DNA of 64,000 bases from Nonomuraea terrae (GCF_004348995.1 NZ_SMKQ01000003.1:62001-126000), one strand, 5' to 3'; numbered from the stretch's first letter, positions 8,370 to 17,154 are shown. Notes: a model not told the origin generated them from the sequence alone. Translations and numbers: made by a program.

Positions 8370-9299
8370 TCAGGGGCCGTAGACGAACTCGGGGTCGACC
8401 TGCTCGGTGAGGTCGCGGCCGGTCTTCGCGTTGCCCCACGCGCGGGCGTTGCGCAGGTGGAACTCGACGGTCTGGCGGCCGAAGCGCGCCCAGTCCTTCT
8501 CCTGCTCGTCGAGGGCCTTGCGCAGCACGGTGAGGGCGTCGGCGTTGGCCGGCTCCAGGTCGTCGAGGGCGAACGGGCGGCCCTGCTCCAGGGCCCGGAC
8601 GGCGGCGGAGTGCTCCATCCAGGTGAGCAGGTCGTCGCCGGCGTGCTCACGCAGGAAGTCGACGTCGGACGGGCCGTGCACCTTGTTGCCGACCACGGCG
8701 AGGGCGACGTCGTACTGGGCGGCGTAGTCGCGGTACTGCCGGTAGACGCTCAGGCCCTGCCGGGTCGGCTCGGCGACGAGGAACGTCATGTCGAAGCGGG
8801 TGAACAGGCCGGAGGCGAACGAGTCGGCCCCGGCGGTCATGTCGACCACCACGTATTCGTCGGGCCCGTCGATCAGATGATTGAGCAGCAGCTCGACCGC
8901 GCCGACCTTGGAGTGGTAGCAGGCCACGCCGAGGTCGTCGTCGCTGAAGGGGCCGGTGGCCAGCAGGCGCAGGCCGTCAGGGGTGGACAGGCCGAGCGGG
9001 TCGGCGGCCAGGTCGTCGAAGCTCAGCAGCGTGGAGCCGCGCCCCGCCGGGGTCGTCTTGACCATGGCCTCGGCCGACGGGATGCGCGGGTTGGTGCCGC
9101 GCAGCCGGTCCTTGATCTCGGTGAGATGGGCGCCGAGAGGCTCGGGCTGCCGGTCGAGGCCGAGCACGAGGGCCAGATGCTGGTTGATGTCGGCGTCGAT
9201 GGCGACCACGGGCGCGCCCTGGCTGGCTACGTGTCTCGCGAACAGGGCCGACATCGTCGTCTTGCCGCTGCCGCCCTTACCGACGAACGCCACTCTCAC
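8370..9299 (-). CDS. MinD/CooC-type P-loop ATPase
   Basis: 309 residues from a GTG start at 9299 that has GGAGG 7 bases upstream; a TTG four codons earlier would destroy that ribosome site. The deviant Walker A motif GKGGSGKTT (residues 7-15) and IDADINQH (switch I) followed by VVVDMTAGAD (switch II/Walker B) place it with MinD, ParA and CooC proteins. CooC and related maturases load metal into enzymes; a partitioning role is less likely because no membrane-targeting tail or ParB partner is present. The upstream region carries a sequence resembling a Zur box, which would fit a metal link but is weak evidence. Confidence 0.85.
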   Translation of the reverse strand: MRVAFVGKGGSGKTTMSALFARHVASQGAPVVAIDADINQHLALVLGLDRQPEPLGAHLTEIKDRLRGTNPRIPSAEAMVKTTPAGRGSTLLSFDDLAADPLGLSTPDGLRLLATGPFSDDDLGVACYHSKVGAVELLLNHLIDGPDEYVVVDMTAGADSFASGLFTRFDMTFLVAEPTRQGLSVYRQYRDYAAQYDVALAVVGNKVHGPSDVDFLREHAGDDLLTWMEHSAAVRALEQGRPFALDDLEPANADALTVLRKALDEQEKDWARFGRQTVEFHLRNARAWGNAKTGRDLTEQVDPEFVYGP

Positions 9300-9319
9300 T
9301 GCGTCCTCCAAGGTGAGGA

Positions 9320-9344
9320 TGAAAATCGTTTCCGTTGAGAACGG
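9320..9344 (-). promoter_or_regulatory. Zur-like box and short dyad upstream of the ATPase gene
   Basis: TGAAAATCGTTTCCG (9320-9334) matches the 15-bp actinobacterial Zur consensus TGAAAATCATTTTCA at 12 positions, by my own alignment. Immediately overlapping it, CCGTT-GAG-AACGG (9332-9344) is a perfect short dyad. Either could be the operator of the ATPase gene. Confidence 0.3.
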
Positions 9345-9409
9345 TCACCATCATGCCACACTCCGTGCACGGGAGAACGCCGGATCGGCCCAGGGGCGGC
9401 AGGACGGGC

Positions 9410-10786
9410 CTAGCGGCAGGTCGCGTCGAGGCTGACCGGGGCGTCGTGGCCGGCCGACGGCCCACGCGGTCCGGCCAGGGCCCGGCGCGGCCGATCCTGC
9501 TCCCGCAGGGCCTCGCGGACCGTGCGGCGGATGAAGTGCCAGTCCGGGCTCGCGGTGTTGACCAGCGGCGGGACGAAGTTGAGGCTGCGGATCCGCGCGT
9601 CCTTGACCCGCTGCGACAGGTCGATGGCGGCCGGCAGGAGGTCCTGCGGCAGGTCAGTGGAGATGGCCCTTTTCGTGGCCGCGGCCAGGCGCTCGAAGCT
9701 GTTGAGCACCGTGATCGGGTCGGCCTGCTTGGCGACCGCGTTGAGCAGGCACTTCTGACGTCCCATGCGGACGTAGTCGTCGCTGTCGGTGCGGGAGCGG
9801 CCGTACCAGAGGGCCTCCTGGCCCGACAGCTTGCGGGTGCCGGCCGGGAGCACGCCCTCGCGGTACTTGCCGTAGACGATGGGCTCCTTGATGGAGACCC
9901 GGACGCCGCCCATGGCGTCGACGATCTCGGCGAAGCCCTTCATGTCCACCATGGCGTGGAAGTGCACGGGGATGCCGAGGATGCCGCCGATGGTCTCCTT
10001 GATCAGCTCCGCGCCGCGCCTGCCCTTCGGCACGCCCGGCACCACCTCGGGGTGGTCCTCGCCGTACTGGTAGATCTCGTTGAGCAGGCCGGGGGTGTCG
10101 GCGCCGGTGCCGGCGAAGCCCCAGGGGAAGCGGTCCCTGGCCGGGCCCTTGGGCAGCGGCACGCGCTCCAGGTTGCGCGGCAGGCCGAACAGCACGGTCG
10201 CGCCGCTGTCGACGGCCACACTGGCCACGGTCATGCTGTCGGTACGCACCCCGGGCCGGCCGGGCGCCGAGTCGCCGCCGAGGAGCAGGAAGTTCACCCG
10301 CTCGGCGCCGTTCCAGGGGTCGTGGGCCAGGACGGGCGCGGTGCTGTCGCCGGGGGAGAACAGCGTGTTCACGACGTCGCGCGAGACGTAGGCCAGGCGG
10401 GTGGCGTACGCGGTGGGCGCGAGGACGAGCGCGCAGAGGGCGATGGTGAGCGTGGTGGTCAGCGCGCGGCCGACGAGGTCGGAGCGCGGGGGGCGGACGA
10501 GGAGGAAGGACCAGACGATCACCGTGATCCAGGCCAGCGCGATCACCACCAGGGCGACGGTGAGCACGGTCATCCAGCGCGGCTGGACGGCCAGCGACAG
10601 CAGGTTGACGCTGAACGCCGTGAACATGGTCAGGACGCCCGCCAGCATCAGGACGTACGCCGCCATGAGCGCCACGCCGCTCTTGCGGCGTTCCGCGGCG
10701 ATGTGCGCGACCCCCCACAACACCGTCGAGGCGACGGTCAGCACGATGCTCGCGCCCAGGCCGAAATCTCGCTCTTTCTCCGTCAT
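9410..10786 (-). CDS. LytR-CpsA-Psr (LCP) family protein with four N-terminal membrane helices
   Basis: 458 residues. Four hydrophobic helices (about 10-30, 37-60, 70-93, 104-126) precede the extracellular LCP domain, which begins near VNFLLLGGDSAPGRPGVRTDSMTV; its Arg/Asp pair (RTDS) and the later GRSRTDSDDYVRMGRQK segment bind the polyprenyl pyrophosphate in known LCP enzymes. LCP proteins attach teichoic acids or arabinogalactan-like polymers to peptidoglycan. Most have one membrane segment, so the four-helix version is a less common subtype. The ATG at 10786 was chosen because upstream in-frame sequence is not LCP-like. Confidence 0.9.
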   Translation of the reverse strand: MTEKERDFGLGASIVLTVASTVLWGVAHIAAERRKSGVALMAAYVLMLAGVLTMFTAFSVNLLSLAVQPRWMTVLTVALVVIALAWITVIVWSFLLVRPPRSDLVGRALTTTLTIALCALVLAPTAYATRLAYVSRDVVNTLFSPGDSTAPVLAHDPWNGAERVNFLLLGGDSAPGRPGVRTDSMTVASVAVDSGATVLFGLPRNLERVPLPKGPARDRFPWGFAGTGADTPGLLNEIYQYGEDHPEVVPGVPKGRRGAELIKETIGGILGIPVHFHAMVDMKGFAEIVDAMGGVRVSIKEPIVYGKYREGVLPAGTRKLSGQEALWYGRSRTDSDDYVRMGRQKCLLNAVAKQADPITVLNSFERLAAATKRAISTDLPQDLLPAAIDLSQRVKDARIRSLNFVPPLVNTASPDWHFIRRTVREALREQDRPRRALAGPRGPSAGHDAPVSLDATCR

Positions 10787-10912
10787 GCCGGCCGAACCCC
10801 CGTTGTGTGCCGATCCCAGAGACCTTAGTAATGGGATGTGCGTGAGAGCCGGTACGAACGGGAAGGGGTCTGTCAATTCCCCGTCAAAACCACCTTGGAC
10901 TCCAACGCAACC

Positions 10913-11602
10913 ATGCGTGAACGACACGGCAGTTACGGGTTCGACGCCCCGTGGGCCCTGGCCGGGCTGCTCGCCGGAGCGGTCCTGCTGCTGGCGCTCG
11001 CGGCGGTCTCGTTCGTCCTCGACGTGCCGGCGCCGGGCGTCGTCTTCCTGTTCGGGGCCCTGTACACGCTGGCCAGCGCGGCGAGCCAGCTCTACACGAC
11101 GCGGCGCGGCAAGTTCGCCGTCTGGGACGAGGAGTTGCGGCGGCTGCGCGGCGACGAGCGGCTGCTCGATCTGGGGTGCGGGCGGGGCGCCATGCTGCTG
11201 CTCGCGGCCCGGCGGCTGGAGAGCGGCCGGGCCGCCGGCGTCGACCTGAAGCGGCAGCGCGTCGTGCGGGCGAACGCGGAGGCCGAAGGGCTCGCCGACC
11301 GGGTGGCGCCGGTCACGGCCGACCCGCGTGACCTGCCGTTCGAGGACGACGTGTTCGACGTGGTGGTCTCCGGGCGCACGCCGTCCGGTGGGGAGCGGGC
11401 CGTGGCGGAGGCGTACCGGGTGCTGCGGCCGGGCGGGGTGCTGCTGATCGCCGGCGACGTGCGGCACATCGCCGCGTACGAGGAGGTTCTGCGCCGGCTC
11501 GGCGCGCGTGACGTAAGGCGGCGTGACCTGGGGTGGCGCTACTGGCATGGCGGCCCCTGGGCGCGGACGGAACTGGCGGAGGCCGTGAAACCCAGCGAAT
11601 AG
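10913..11602 (+). CDS. Membrane-anchored SAM-dependent methyltransferase
   Basis: 229 residues. Two hydrophobic helices (about 14-36 and 41-60) are followed by a class I methyltransferase domain: LLDLGCGRGAMLLLAA is motif I (84-98), AAGVDLKRQRVVRANAEAEG is motif II, and AYRVLRPGGVLLIAGDVR is motif VI. The substrate is unknown; a lipid or membrane quinone would suit the topology, but that is inference. It is divergent from the LCP gene (126 bp between starts). The ATG at 10913 has no clear ribosome site; a GTG at 10838 would add 25 residues without family resemblance. Confidence 0.78.
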   Translation: MRERHGSYGFDAPWALAGLLAGAVLLLALAAVSFVLDVPAPGVVFLFGALYTLASAASQLYTTRRGKFAVWDEELRRLRGDERLLDLGCGRGAMLLLAARRLESGRAAGVDLKRQRVVRANAEAEGLADRVAPVTADPRDLPFEDDVFDVVVSGRTPSGGERAVAEAYRVLRPGGVLLIAGDVRHIAAYEEVLRRLGARDVRRRDLGWRYWHGGPWARTELAEAVKPSE

Positions 11603-11643
11603 GCCACGTTTGCCAGTCGTCTTCCGGGTATCCGGAGGTGCGT

Positions 11644-13074
11644 ATGAGCGACGTGGAGACCGGCACCATCACCACGAAGGTGCCCGCACGGCTGGACCGG
11701 CTGCCGTGGTCCCGCTGGCACTGGATGATCGTCATCGGGCTGGGCACCGTCTGGATCCTCGACGGGCTCGAGGTCACCATCGTCGGCAACCTGTCCGCCC
11801 AACTGGCCAAGCCCGGCAGCGGCCTGGACATCACGCAGGCACAGGTCGCGGGCGTGGCCGCCGCGCTCTACGTCGCCGGCGCCTGCTCCGGGGCGCTGTT
11901 CTTCGGCTGGCTGACCGACCGGTACGGCAGGAAGAAGCTGTTCATCATCACGCTGGTCGTCTACCTGGTGGCCACGCTGATGACGGCGTTCTCGTTCAGC
12001 GCGTGGTGGTTCTTCCTGTTCCGGTTCATGACCGGCTTCGGCATCGGCGGCGAGTACGCGGCCATCAACTCGGCCATCGACGAGCTCATCCCGAGCCGGC
12101 ACCGGGGCCGCATCGACATCATCATCAACGGCAGCTACTGGCTCGGCGCGGCCGGCGGGGCGCTGCTGACCGTGCCGCTGCTCAACGACCTGCCGCTCAA
12201 CATCGGGTGGCGGGTCGCGTTCGGTCTGGGCGTGGTGCTGGGCCTGGCCATCCTGCTCGTCCGCCGGCACGTGCCGGAGAGCCCGCGCTGGTTGTTCATC
12301 CACGGTCGAGGCCGCGACGCCGAGCAGATCGTCGAGGGCGTCGAGCGCGAGATCGGCACCGAGAAACTGCGGGAGCCCGAGTACGAGATCACCGTGCACC
12401 AGCGCAAGTCGATCGGGTTCGTCCGCATCGCGCACACGATGGTCGCCCTCTACCCCAAGCGCACAGTGCTCGGTCTGTCGCTCTTCATCGGGCAGGCGTT
12501 CCTCTACAACGCGATCACCTTCGGGTACGCGCAGATCCTGTCCACGTTCTTCCAGATCGACACGTACACCGGTTACTACTTCGCGGTCATCGCGGTGGGC
12601 AACTTCCTCGGCCCGCTGTTGCTCGGCCATCTCTTCGACACCATCGGCCGGATCCCGATGATCTCGTTCTGCTACATCGGGTCGGGGGTGCTCCTGCTGG
12701 GTACCGCGTGGCTGTTCAACCAGGGCGTGCTCACCGCGGTGACGCTGACCGCGTGCTGGTCGGCAGTGCTGTTCGTGGCCTCGGCGGGGGCGAGCTCGGC
12801 GTACCTGACGGTCAGTGAGATCTTCCCCATGGAGACCAGGGCGATGGCCATCGCGTTCTTCTTCGCCATCGGGACGGCGGCCGGCGGCATCGCGGGCCCG
12901 CTGGTGTTCTCCACGCTGGTGGAGAGCGGGGTGCCGGGGGACACGGCGCTCGCGTTCGCCATCGGCGGCGTGGTGATGATCGCGGCGGGGCTGGTCGAGG
13001 TGCTCCTCGGGGTCAAGGCCGAGCGCAGGAGCCTGGAGTCGATCGCGGCCCCGCTCACGACCGCCGAACGCTGA
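11644..13074 (+). CDS. MFS transporter, SLC22/NiaP-like
   Basis: 476 residues and about twelve membrane helices. Diagnostic elements are ILDGLEVTIVGNLS in helix 1, motif A GWLTDRYGRKK after helix 2, FGIGGEYAAINSAIDELIP in helix 4-5, RGRIDIIINGSYWLGAA, and RRHVPESPRWL before the central loop. This pattern is typical of the metabolite:H+ symporters that include niacin carrier NiaP and plant/animal SLC22 proteins, so uptake of an aromatic or organic acid is likely. The start ATG at 11644 has GGAGG 5 bases upstream. It follows the methyltransferase gene by 41 bp. Confidence 0.88.
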   Translation: MSDVETGTITTKVPARLDRLPWSRWHWMIVIGLGTVWILDGLEVTIVGNLSAQLAKPGSGLDITQAQVAGVAAALYVAGACSGALFFGWLTDRYGRKKLFIITLVVYLVATLMTAFSFSAWWFFLFRFMTGFGIGGEYAAINSAIDELIPSRHRGRIDIIINGSYWLGAAGGALLTVPLLNDLPLNIGWRVAFGLGVVLGLAILLVRRHVPESPRWLFIHGRGRDAEQIVEGVEREIGTEKLREPEYEITVHQRKSIGFVRIAHTMVALYPKRTVLGLSLFIGQAFLYNAITFGYAQILSTFFQIDTYTGYYFAVIAVGNFLGPLLLGHLFDTIGRIPMISFCYIGSGVLLLGTAWLFNQGVLTAVTLTACWSAVLFVASAGASSAYLTVSEIFPMETRAMAIAFFFAIGTAAGGIAGPLVFSTLVESGVPGDTALAFAIGGVVMIAAGLVEVLLGVKAERRSLESIAAPLTTAER

Positions 13075-13130
13075 CGCGCTGACGATCTATCATGTGCTGG
13101 GTCTGTGGCAGGACCGAGCTTGGAGAGCGT

Positions 13131-14870
13131 GTGGCGCATCCGCGACCTCTGCGACCCGGCGAGCCCACCCACGTGGGCGACTATCGTCTCGTGGGCTGCC
13201 TGGGCGAGGGAGGGCAGGGCGCGGTCTACCTCGCCACCGCACCATCGGGGGAGCAGGTCGCGGTCAAGCTGCTGCGCGCCCGGCTGGGCGGCGACGCCGA
13301 CGACGGGCTCCTGCGCGAGGCCGAGGCCGCCAGGAAGGTCGCCGAGTTCTGCACCGCCCGGGTGCTGGACGCCGGGGTGAGCGACGGGCTGCCGTACATC
13401 GTCAGCGAGTTCATCCAGGGCGAGTCGCTGGACCAGGTGGTGAGGCTGTCCGGGCCGCGGACGGCGGGGGCGCTGGAGCGGCTGGCGGTCGGCACGGCCA
13501 CGGCGCGTACATGTCGCCCGAGCAGATCTCCGGGCAGCCGGTGGGGCCGGCCTCGGACATGTTCTCCTGGGCCGCGACGATGTTGTTCGCCGCGACGGGG
13601 CGGACGGTGTTCGGCGCCGACAACGCGGCGCTGGCGATGCACCGCGTCCTGCACCACGAGCCCGAGATTCCCGCGCTGCCCGGTGAGCTGGGCGATCTCG
13701 TACGGCGCTGCCTGGCCAGGCGCCCGGAGGACCGGCCGGCCGCGCACGAGGTCCTCCTGCGGCTGTTGGGCCACGATGCCGCGCGTTCGGACGATCGGCT
13801 TCCCGGCGGCGGGGCCCGTACGGACGACCGGCTTTCCGGCGGCGGGACGCGTGCGGCGCGCCCTGCGCGGCGGATGATGGCAGTGGCGTCCCTCGCGCTC
13901 GCCGTGGCCGCCGCCGTCGTGCTGTGGCGGCCAGGCTCCGGATGCGGCGCTCATCTCGGCGAGATCCCGAGCGGAACGGACACGGACATCCAGGCGGTAG
14001 CCGTCGCCCACGACCAGGGCAGGCCGATCGGCCTCGTCGCCGACGAGGAGTCGCTGACGTTCTGGGACCTGGCCGAGGACGAGAGCCTGTCGATCTCCCA
14101 CCCCGCGCCTCACCACGGCCCCGTCACGGCCCTCGCCGCGTCCGGTCCGACGGTGCTCACCGGACGCTTCGACGGCACGGTCGAGGTCTGGGACGTACGG
14201 ACGCACGGCACGGTGATCGACCTCGAAGGCCACGAGGAGCGGGTCGACGCCATCGCGATCGGCACGGCGGGGGGGTGAGACCGTCGCGCTCACCGGCGGG
14301 GCCGATCGTTCGATCCGCATGTGGGACGTAGCGTCCGGTGAGCTCATCCGTACCTTCGCCGGCGAGGTGGGCGAGATCGCCGCGCTGGCCCTCATCGACG
14401 TGGACGGCACGCCCGTGGCCGCGTCGGTGGACGGCTCCGACAACGTCCTGCGGCTGTGGGACGCGACGACGGGACAGCAGCTCGGCGACCCGCTGGCCAC
14501 GGAGGCGGGCAACGGGCTGACGGCCGGTCTGCTGGCCGGCGCCCCCGTCCTGGTCTCCAGCGACCTGCGTGTCTGGGACCTGCGGACCCGGTCGCTGATC
14601 CGGGAGATCGAGTCCATCGGTGACACCGTGTCGAACGCCGTGGGGGTCGGCGATCTCGGTGGCGTCCCCATCGCCGTGACCGGCGAGTCTCTGGAGGACG
14701 ACGACGCCATCCAGGTGTGGGACCTGAGCACCGGCCGCCCGTTCGGCCCGCACCTCGTGCCGGACCACCTGCCCGACTCGATGACGATCGGCCGCGTCGG
14801 CGAGCGCGTGGTCCTGCTCGCCGAGCAGGTCGACGGCGCGGACATCTGGAGCCTCAGCCCACCCTCCTGA
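13131..14870 (+). pseudogene. Broken Ser/Thr protein kinase with WD40 repeats; catalytic loop deleted
   Basis: From a GTG at 13131 (GGAGAGC upstream) the frame gives a kinase N-lobe: GDYRLVGCLGEGGQGAVYLA with glycine loop, VAVKLL with the ATP lysine, IVSEFIQGESLDQVV hinge. At about 13500 the reading jumps from ALERLAVGTATA straight to AYMSPEQ in another frame, so the whole HRD and DFG region (some 50 codons) is absent and the deletion is out of frame. The second frame continues with the C-lobe, a membrane helix (MMAVASLALAVAAAVVLW) and WD repeats to a TGA at 14276, where a run of seven Gs appears to have one G too many. The third segment resumes the WD propeller (IRMWDVASGEL) to a stop at 14868-14870. 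A functional kinase cannot be made. Confidence 0.85.
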
Positions 14871-14907
14871 GCCCTGCTCGCATTTTGGGCTCAGTGTCAA
14901 AGAGTGA

Positions 14908-15021
14908 CGGATCGGCCACCACGACACCCTGGGTGGCCCGCCTTTCCAGTACAGCGACCTGAAGGGCGGCCACGCGAAAGCCCTGTTCGAACTGGACAAC
15001 CCTCAGTACGAGATCCCGTAA
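14908..15021 (+). pseudogene. C-terminal scrap of an unidentified gene
   Basis: After a TGA at 14905-14907, the frame reads about 37 codons to a TAA at 15019-15021, ending GGHAKALFELDNPQYEIP. The composition and codon use look like a genuine protein C-terminus, but there is no start, ribosome site or room for a domain. I do not recognise the family. It lies directly after the broken kinase. Confidence 0.4.
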
Positions 15022-15026
15022 CTCAC

Positions 15027-15322
15027 TCACCCCTTCCAGACGGCGAGCAGGTCGTCGGGCCTCCAGACCTGATCCAGCGGGAGATCGGGAGTCGCGCCGG
15101 CACGTGAGACGGCGATGCGGGGGGTGTCGTAACTCGTGCCGGGGACGACAGCGGCGCGGGTGAGCTCTTCTCCGGCCAGGCGTCGTCCGGCAGTGCCCTG
15201 GCGAGGGTCTCGCGAACGAGGGGCTCGACGGCCCGTCCGCGCCAGGTCGTCCAGGACCGTTCGATGCGCCGCAGGGCCAGGTCAGGCCGGCCGCGCTCGC
15301 TGTCGCCGATCGCGCGCCGCAA
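15027..15322 (-). pseudogene. Remnant of a DUF234-type ATPase C-terminus
   Basis: Two pieces in different minus frames: 15322 to about 15170 encodes LALRRIERSWTTWRGRAVEP followed by LVRETLARALPDDAWP, and about 15150 to the stop at 15027 encodes TPRIAVSRAGATPDL then LDQVWRPDDLLAVW. Together they resemble the end of archaeal/actinobacterial ATP-binding proteins with a C-terminal DUF234 nuclease-like domain. The ATPase part is missing altogether and the two pieces are out of frame. Confidence 0.55.
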
Positions 15323-15609
15323 AAAACCTGGCCGCCATCGGACAACTGGTGCTCCACGGCGGCCGCGGCCTCGTGCCCGCCGGCTGGATGGAAGAGATGA
15401 CCCGCCCCCGGGTGACCATCGAGGGCGACTTCGCGTACGGCTACCAGTGGTATGTCACCGGAGCCCGCGACCGGCTGGAGTGCATCGGCAACGGCGGCCG
15501 GCGGCTCGTCGTGGTGCCCGGCGAGGACCTGGTCGTGGCGGTGACGGCCGGCGACCACGACAGGGAGCCGGTCGGCACCGCCGCCGTCCTCGAGGCCGTG
15601 CTCGGCTAG
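15317..15609 (+). pseudogene. C-terminal remnant of a class C beta-lactamase-like serine hydrolase
   Basis: About 97 codons ending at a TAG (15607-15609) read KNLAAIGQLVLHGGRGLVP, then AYGYQWYVTGARDR and CIGNGGRRLVVVPGEDLVVA, a typical C-terminal half of the serine hydrolase (beta-lactamase/DD-peptidase fold) family with the G-x-G-G-x-R/Q segment. The nucleophile SxxK and Tyr motifs are absent because the gene begins abruptly next to the DUF234 remnant. Confidence 0.65.
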
Positions 15610-15707
15610 GATCGCTGCAGCGTCGCGTGCCGGTGACGGGCTGCGTCAGGCATGGAGGCGTCCGACCAGGAAGGCGGTCACGATGACCCTTTCCCCGGCC
15701 CCCACCC

Positions 15708-16172
15708 GTGCGTGAGGGCGAGCACGACAGGCTGATCGCCTGGGACCACGAGCTGAAGGTCGCCCACGGGCGGCTCCGCGAAGCGCTGCGACTCGCGCGC
15801 GACTCCCTCGACCGCGGCGACGGCGCTTTCCCGCGTGACCTGCTGCTCTACTGTCACGGCTTCTGCGCCGCCCTCGGCGGGCACCACGTGAGCGAGGACA
15901 CCGGGCTGTTCCCGGAGCTGGCCGCGCGCCATCCCGGCCTGCGACCCGTCATCGCGAAGCTGGAGCAGGACCACGGCATGATCGCGTGGTTGCTCCAGCA
16001 GTTCAAGCAGGCGCTCGACGCGGCCGCGCCCGCGAACGAGCTGCTTTTCCACCTGGACGGACTCTCCGCGATCATGGAGTCGCACTTCCGGTACGAAGAG
16101 CGCCGGCTTCTCGGCACCCTGGCGACGCTGGACCTCGACGCGGAACCGGGCGACCTTCTCGGCCCTCCCTGA
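15708..16172 (+). CDS. Hemerythrin domain-containing protein, possibly frameshifted at its start
   Basis: 154 residues from a GTG. The four-helix hemerythrin metal ligands are in place: H6 (GEHDRLIAWDHE), HH59-60 with E63 (GGHHVSEDTGLFPEL), H89 (LEQDHGMI) and the ESHFRYEERRLL helix. Such proteins bind a diiron site and sense or carry O2 or NO. A better ribosome site (GGAAGG) precedes an ATG at 15683, whose frame reads MTLSPAPTRA and then stops; the usual family N-terminus would continue from there into REGEHDRL, so a small indel near 15705 is likely. Translation from the GTG at 15708 would still give the full domain. Confidence 0.78.
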   Translation: MREGEHDRLIAWDHELKVAHGRLREALRLARDSLDRGDGAFPRDLLLYCHGFCAALGGHHVSEDTGLFPELAARHPGLRPVIAKLEQDHGMIAWLLQQFKQALDAAAPANELLFHLDGLSAIMESHFRYEERRLLGTLATLDLDAEPGDLLGPP

Positions 16173-16174
16173 CC

Positions 16175-17128
16175 CTAGGGCACGAGCAGGACCCGGCCGT
16201 CGACGGCACGGCCCTCCACGAGGCGGTGCGCCTCGGCGGCCTGTTCCAGGGGCAGCGTGCGGCCGATGCGCGCCTCGCTGCGGCCGGAGGCCAGCCTGGC
16301 CAGCATCGCCGGGTAGTGGATGCCGAACGTCCGGGCGGCCCAGGCAGGCCCGCTGCACCCGATGATCGTCACGCCGCGTTCCATGAGGTCGGCGGCGGTG
16401 ACGGCGGCGGGCCGGCCGCTCAGCAGCCCGTAGTAGAGCATCCGGCCGGAGCCCGGGGTCAGGCGTGCGAGCACCTGCCCGGCTGACGGCCCGGCGATGG
16501 ACTCGAAGACGACGTCCACGTCGGGGAGCTGCGCGGGCCAGCCGGGCGTGCCGTGGTCGAGGACGGTGTCGGCGCCGGACGCGAGGGCCCGGCTCCGTTT
16601 GCCGGCCGATCCGGCCGTGGCGATGACGTGTCCGGCGCCGAACTCCTTCGCGTGGCGCACGAGGTACGTGCCCACCGTGCTGGTGCCCGCCTCCACCAGC
16701 ACGGTCTCCCCGCCGTCGAGGCGCGCGCGGTGGAGCAGGGCGAGGGCGATCGCGCCGGGCGCGGCGGCGGCCAGCGCCTGTGACGGGGTGACCCCGTCCG
16801 GCACCGGGAACGCCATGGAGGCGGGGAGCGCCACGTACTCGGCGTACGCTCCGACGCCGCCGGTCACGCCCACCACCGTGCGGCCGAGCAGGTCCTGCGC
16901 CACTCCCGCCCCGACCTCCACCACCTCGCCGGCCGCCTCCGCGCCGATCACGGCGGGCGGCGACAGCGGGAACGGCAGTACGCCCGCCCTGATCTGGGTC
17001 TCGGCGTAGCTGACGCCGACGGCCTGCGCGCGGATGAGGACCTGGCCCTCTCCGGGTCGCGGGCGGGGCAGCTCCGCCGGCTGGAGCCGTTCAGGGCCGC
17101 CTGTCTCGGTCAGGACGATCGCGCGCAT
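16175..17128 (-). CDS. Zinc-type alcohol dehydrogenase-like / quinone oxidoreductase (MDR family)
   Basis: 317 residues. The GroES-like N-lobe (MRAIVLTETGGPERL, GQVLIRAQAVGVSYAETQIRAG) lacks catalytic zinc cysteines, and the Rossmann part carries GETVLVEAGTSTVGTYLVRHAKEFGAG in place of the usual AAGGVG. This is the NADPH:quinone oxidoreductase branch. The ATG at 17128 has AAGGAG 8-13 bases upstream; a further 19 codons upstream overlap the operator and were rejected. It is divergent from a TetR gene with a clear dyad in between, so it is the probable target of that repressor. Confidence 0.88.
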   Translation of the reverse strand: MRAIVLTETGGPERLQPAELPRPRPGEGQVLIRAQAVGVSYAETQIRAGVLPFPLSPPAVIGAEAAGEVVEVGAGVAQDLLGRTVVGVTGGVGAYAEYVALPASMAFPVPDGVTPSQALAAAAPGAIALALLHRARLDGGETVLVEAGTSTVGTYLVRHAKEFGAGHVIATAGSAGKRSRALASGADTVLDHGTPGWPAQLPDVDVVFESIAGPSAGQVLARLTPGSGRMLYYGLLSGRPAAVTAADLMERGVTIIGCSGPAWAARTFGIHYPAMLARLASGRSEARIGRTLPLEQAAEAHRLVEGRAVDGRVLLVP

Positions 17129-17154
17129 CGGGAGCTCTCCTTCAAGTGAACCAA

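Noticed and set aside
13084..13092. GATCTATCA repeat of half of the palindrome upstream of the SARP gene
   Set aside because: Only nine bases are shared and the flanks differ; chance is sufficient.
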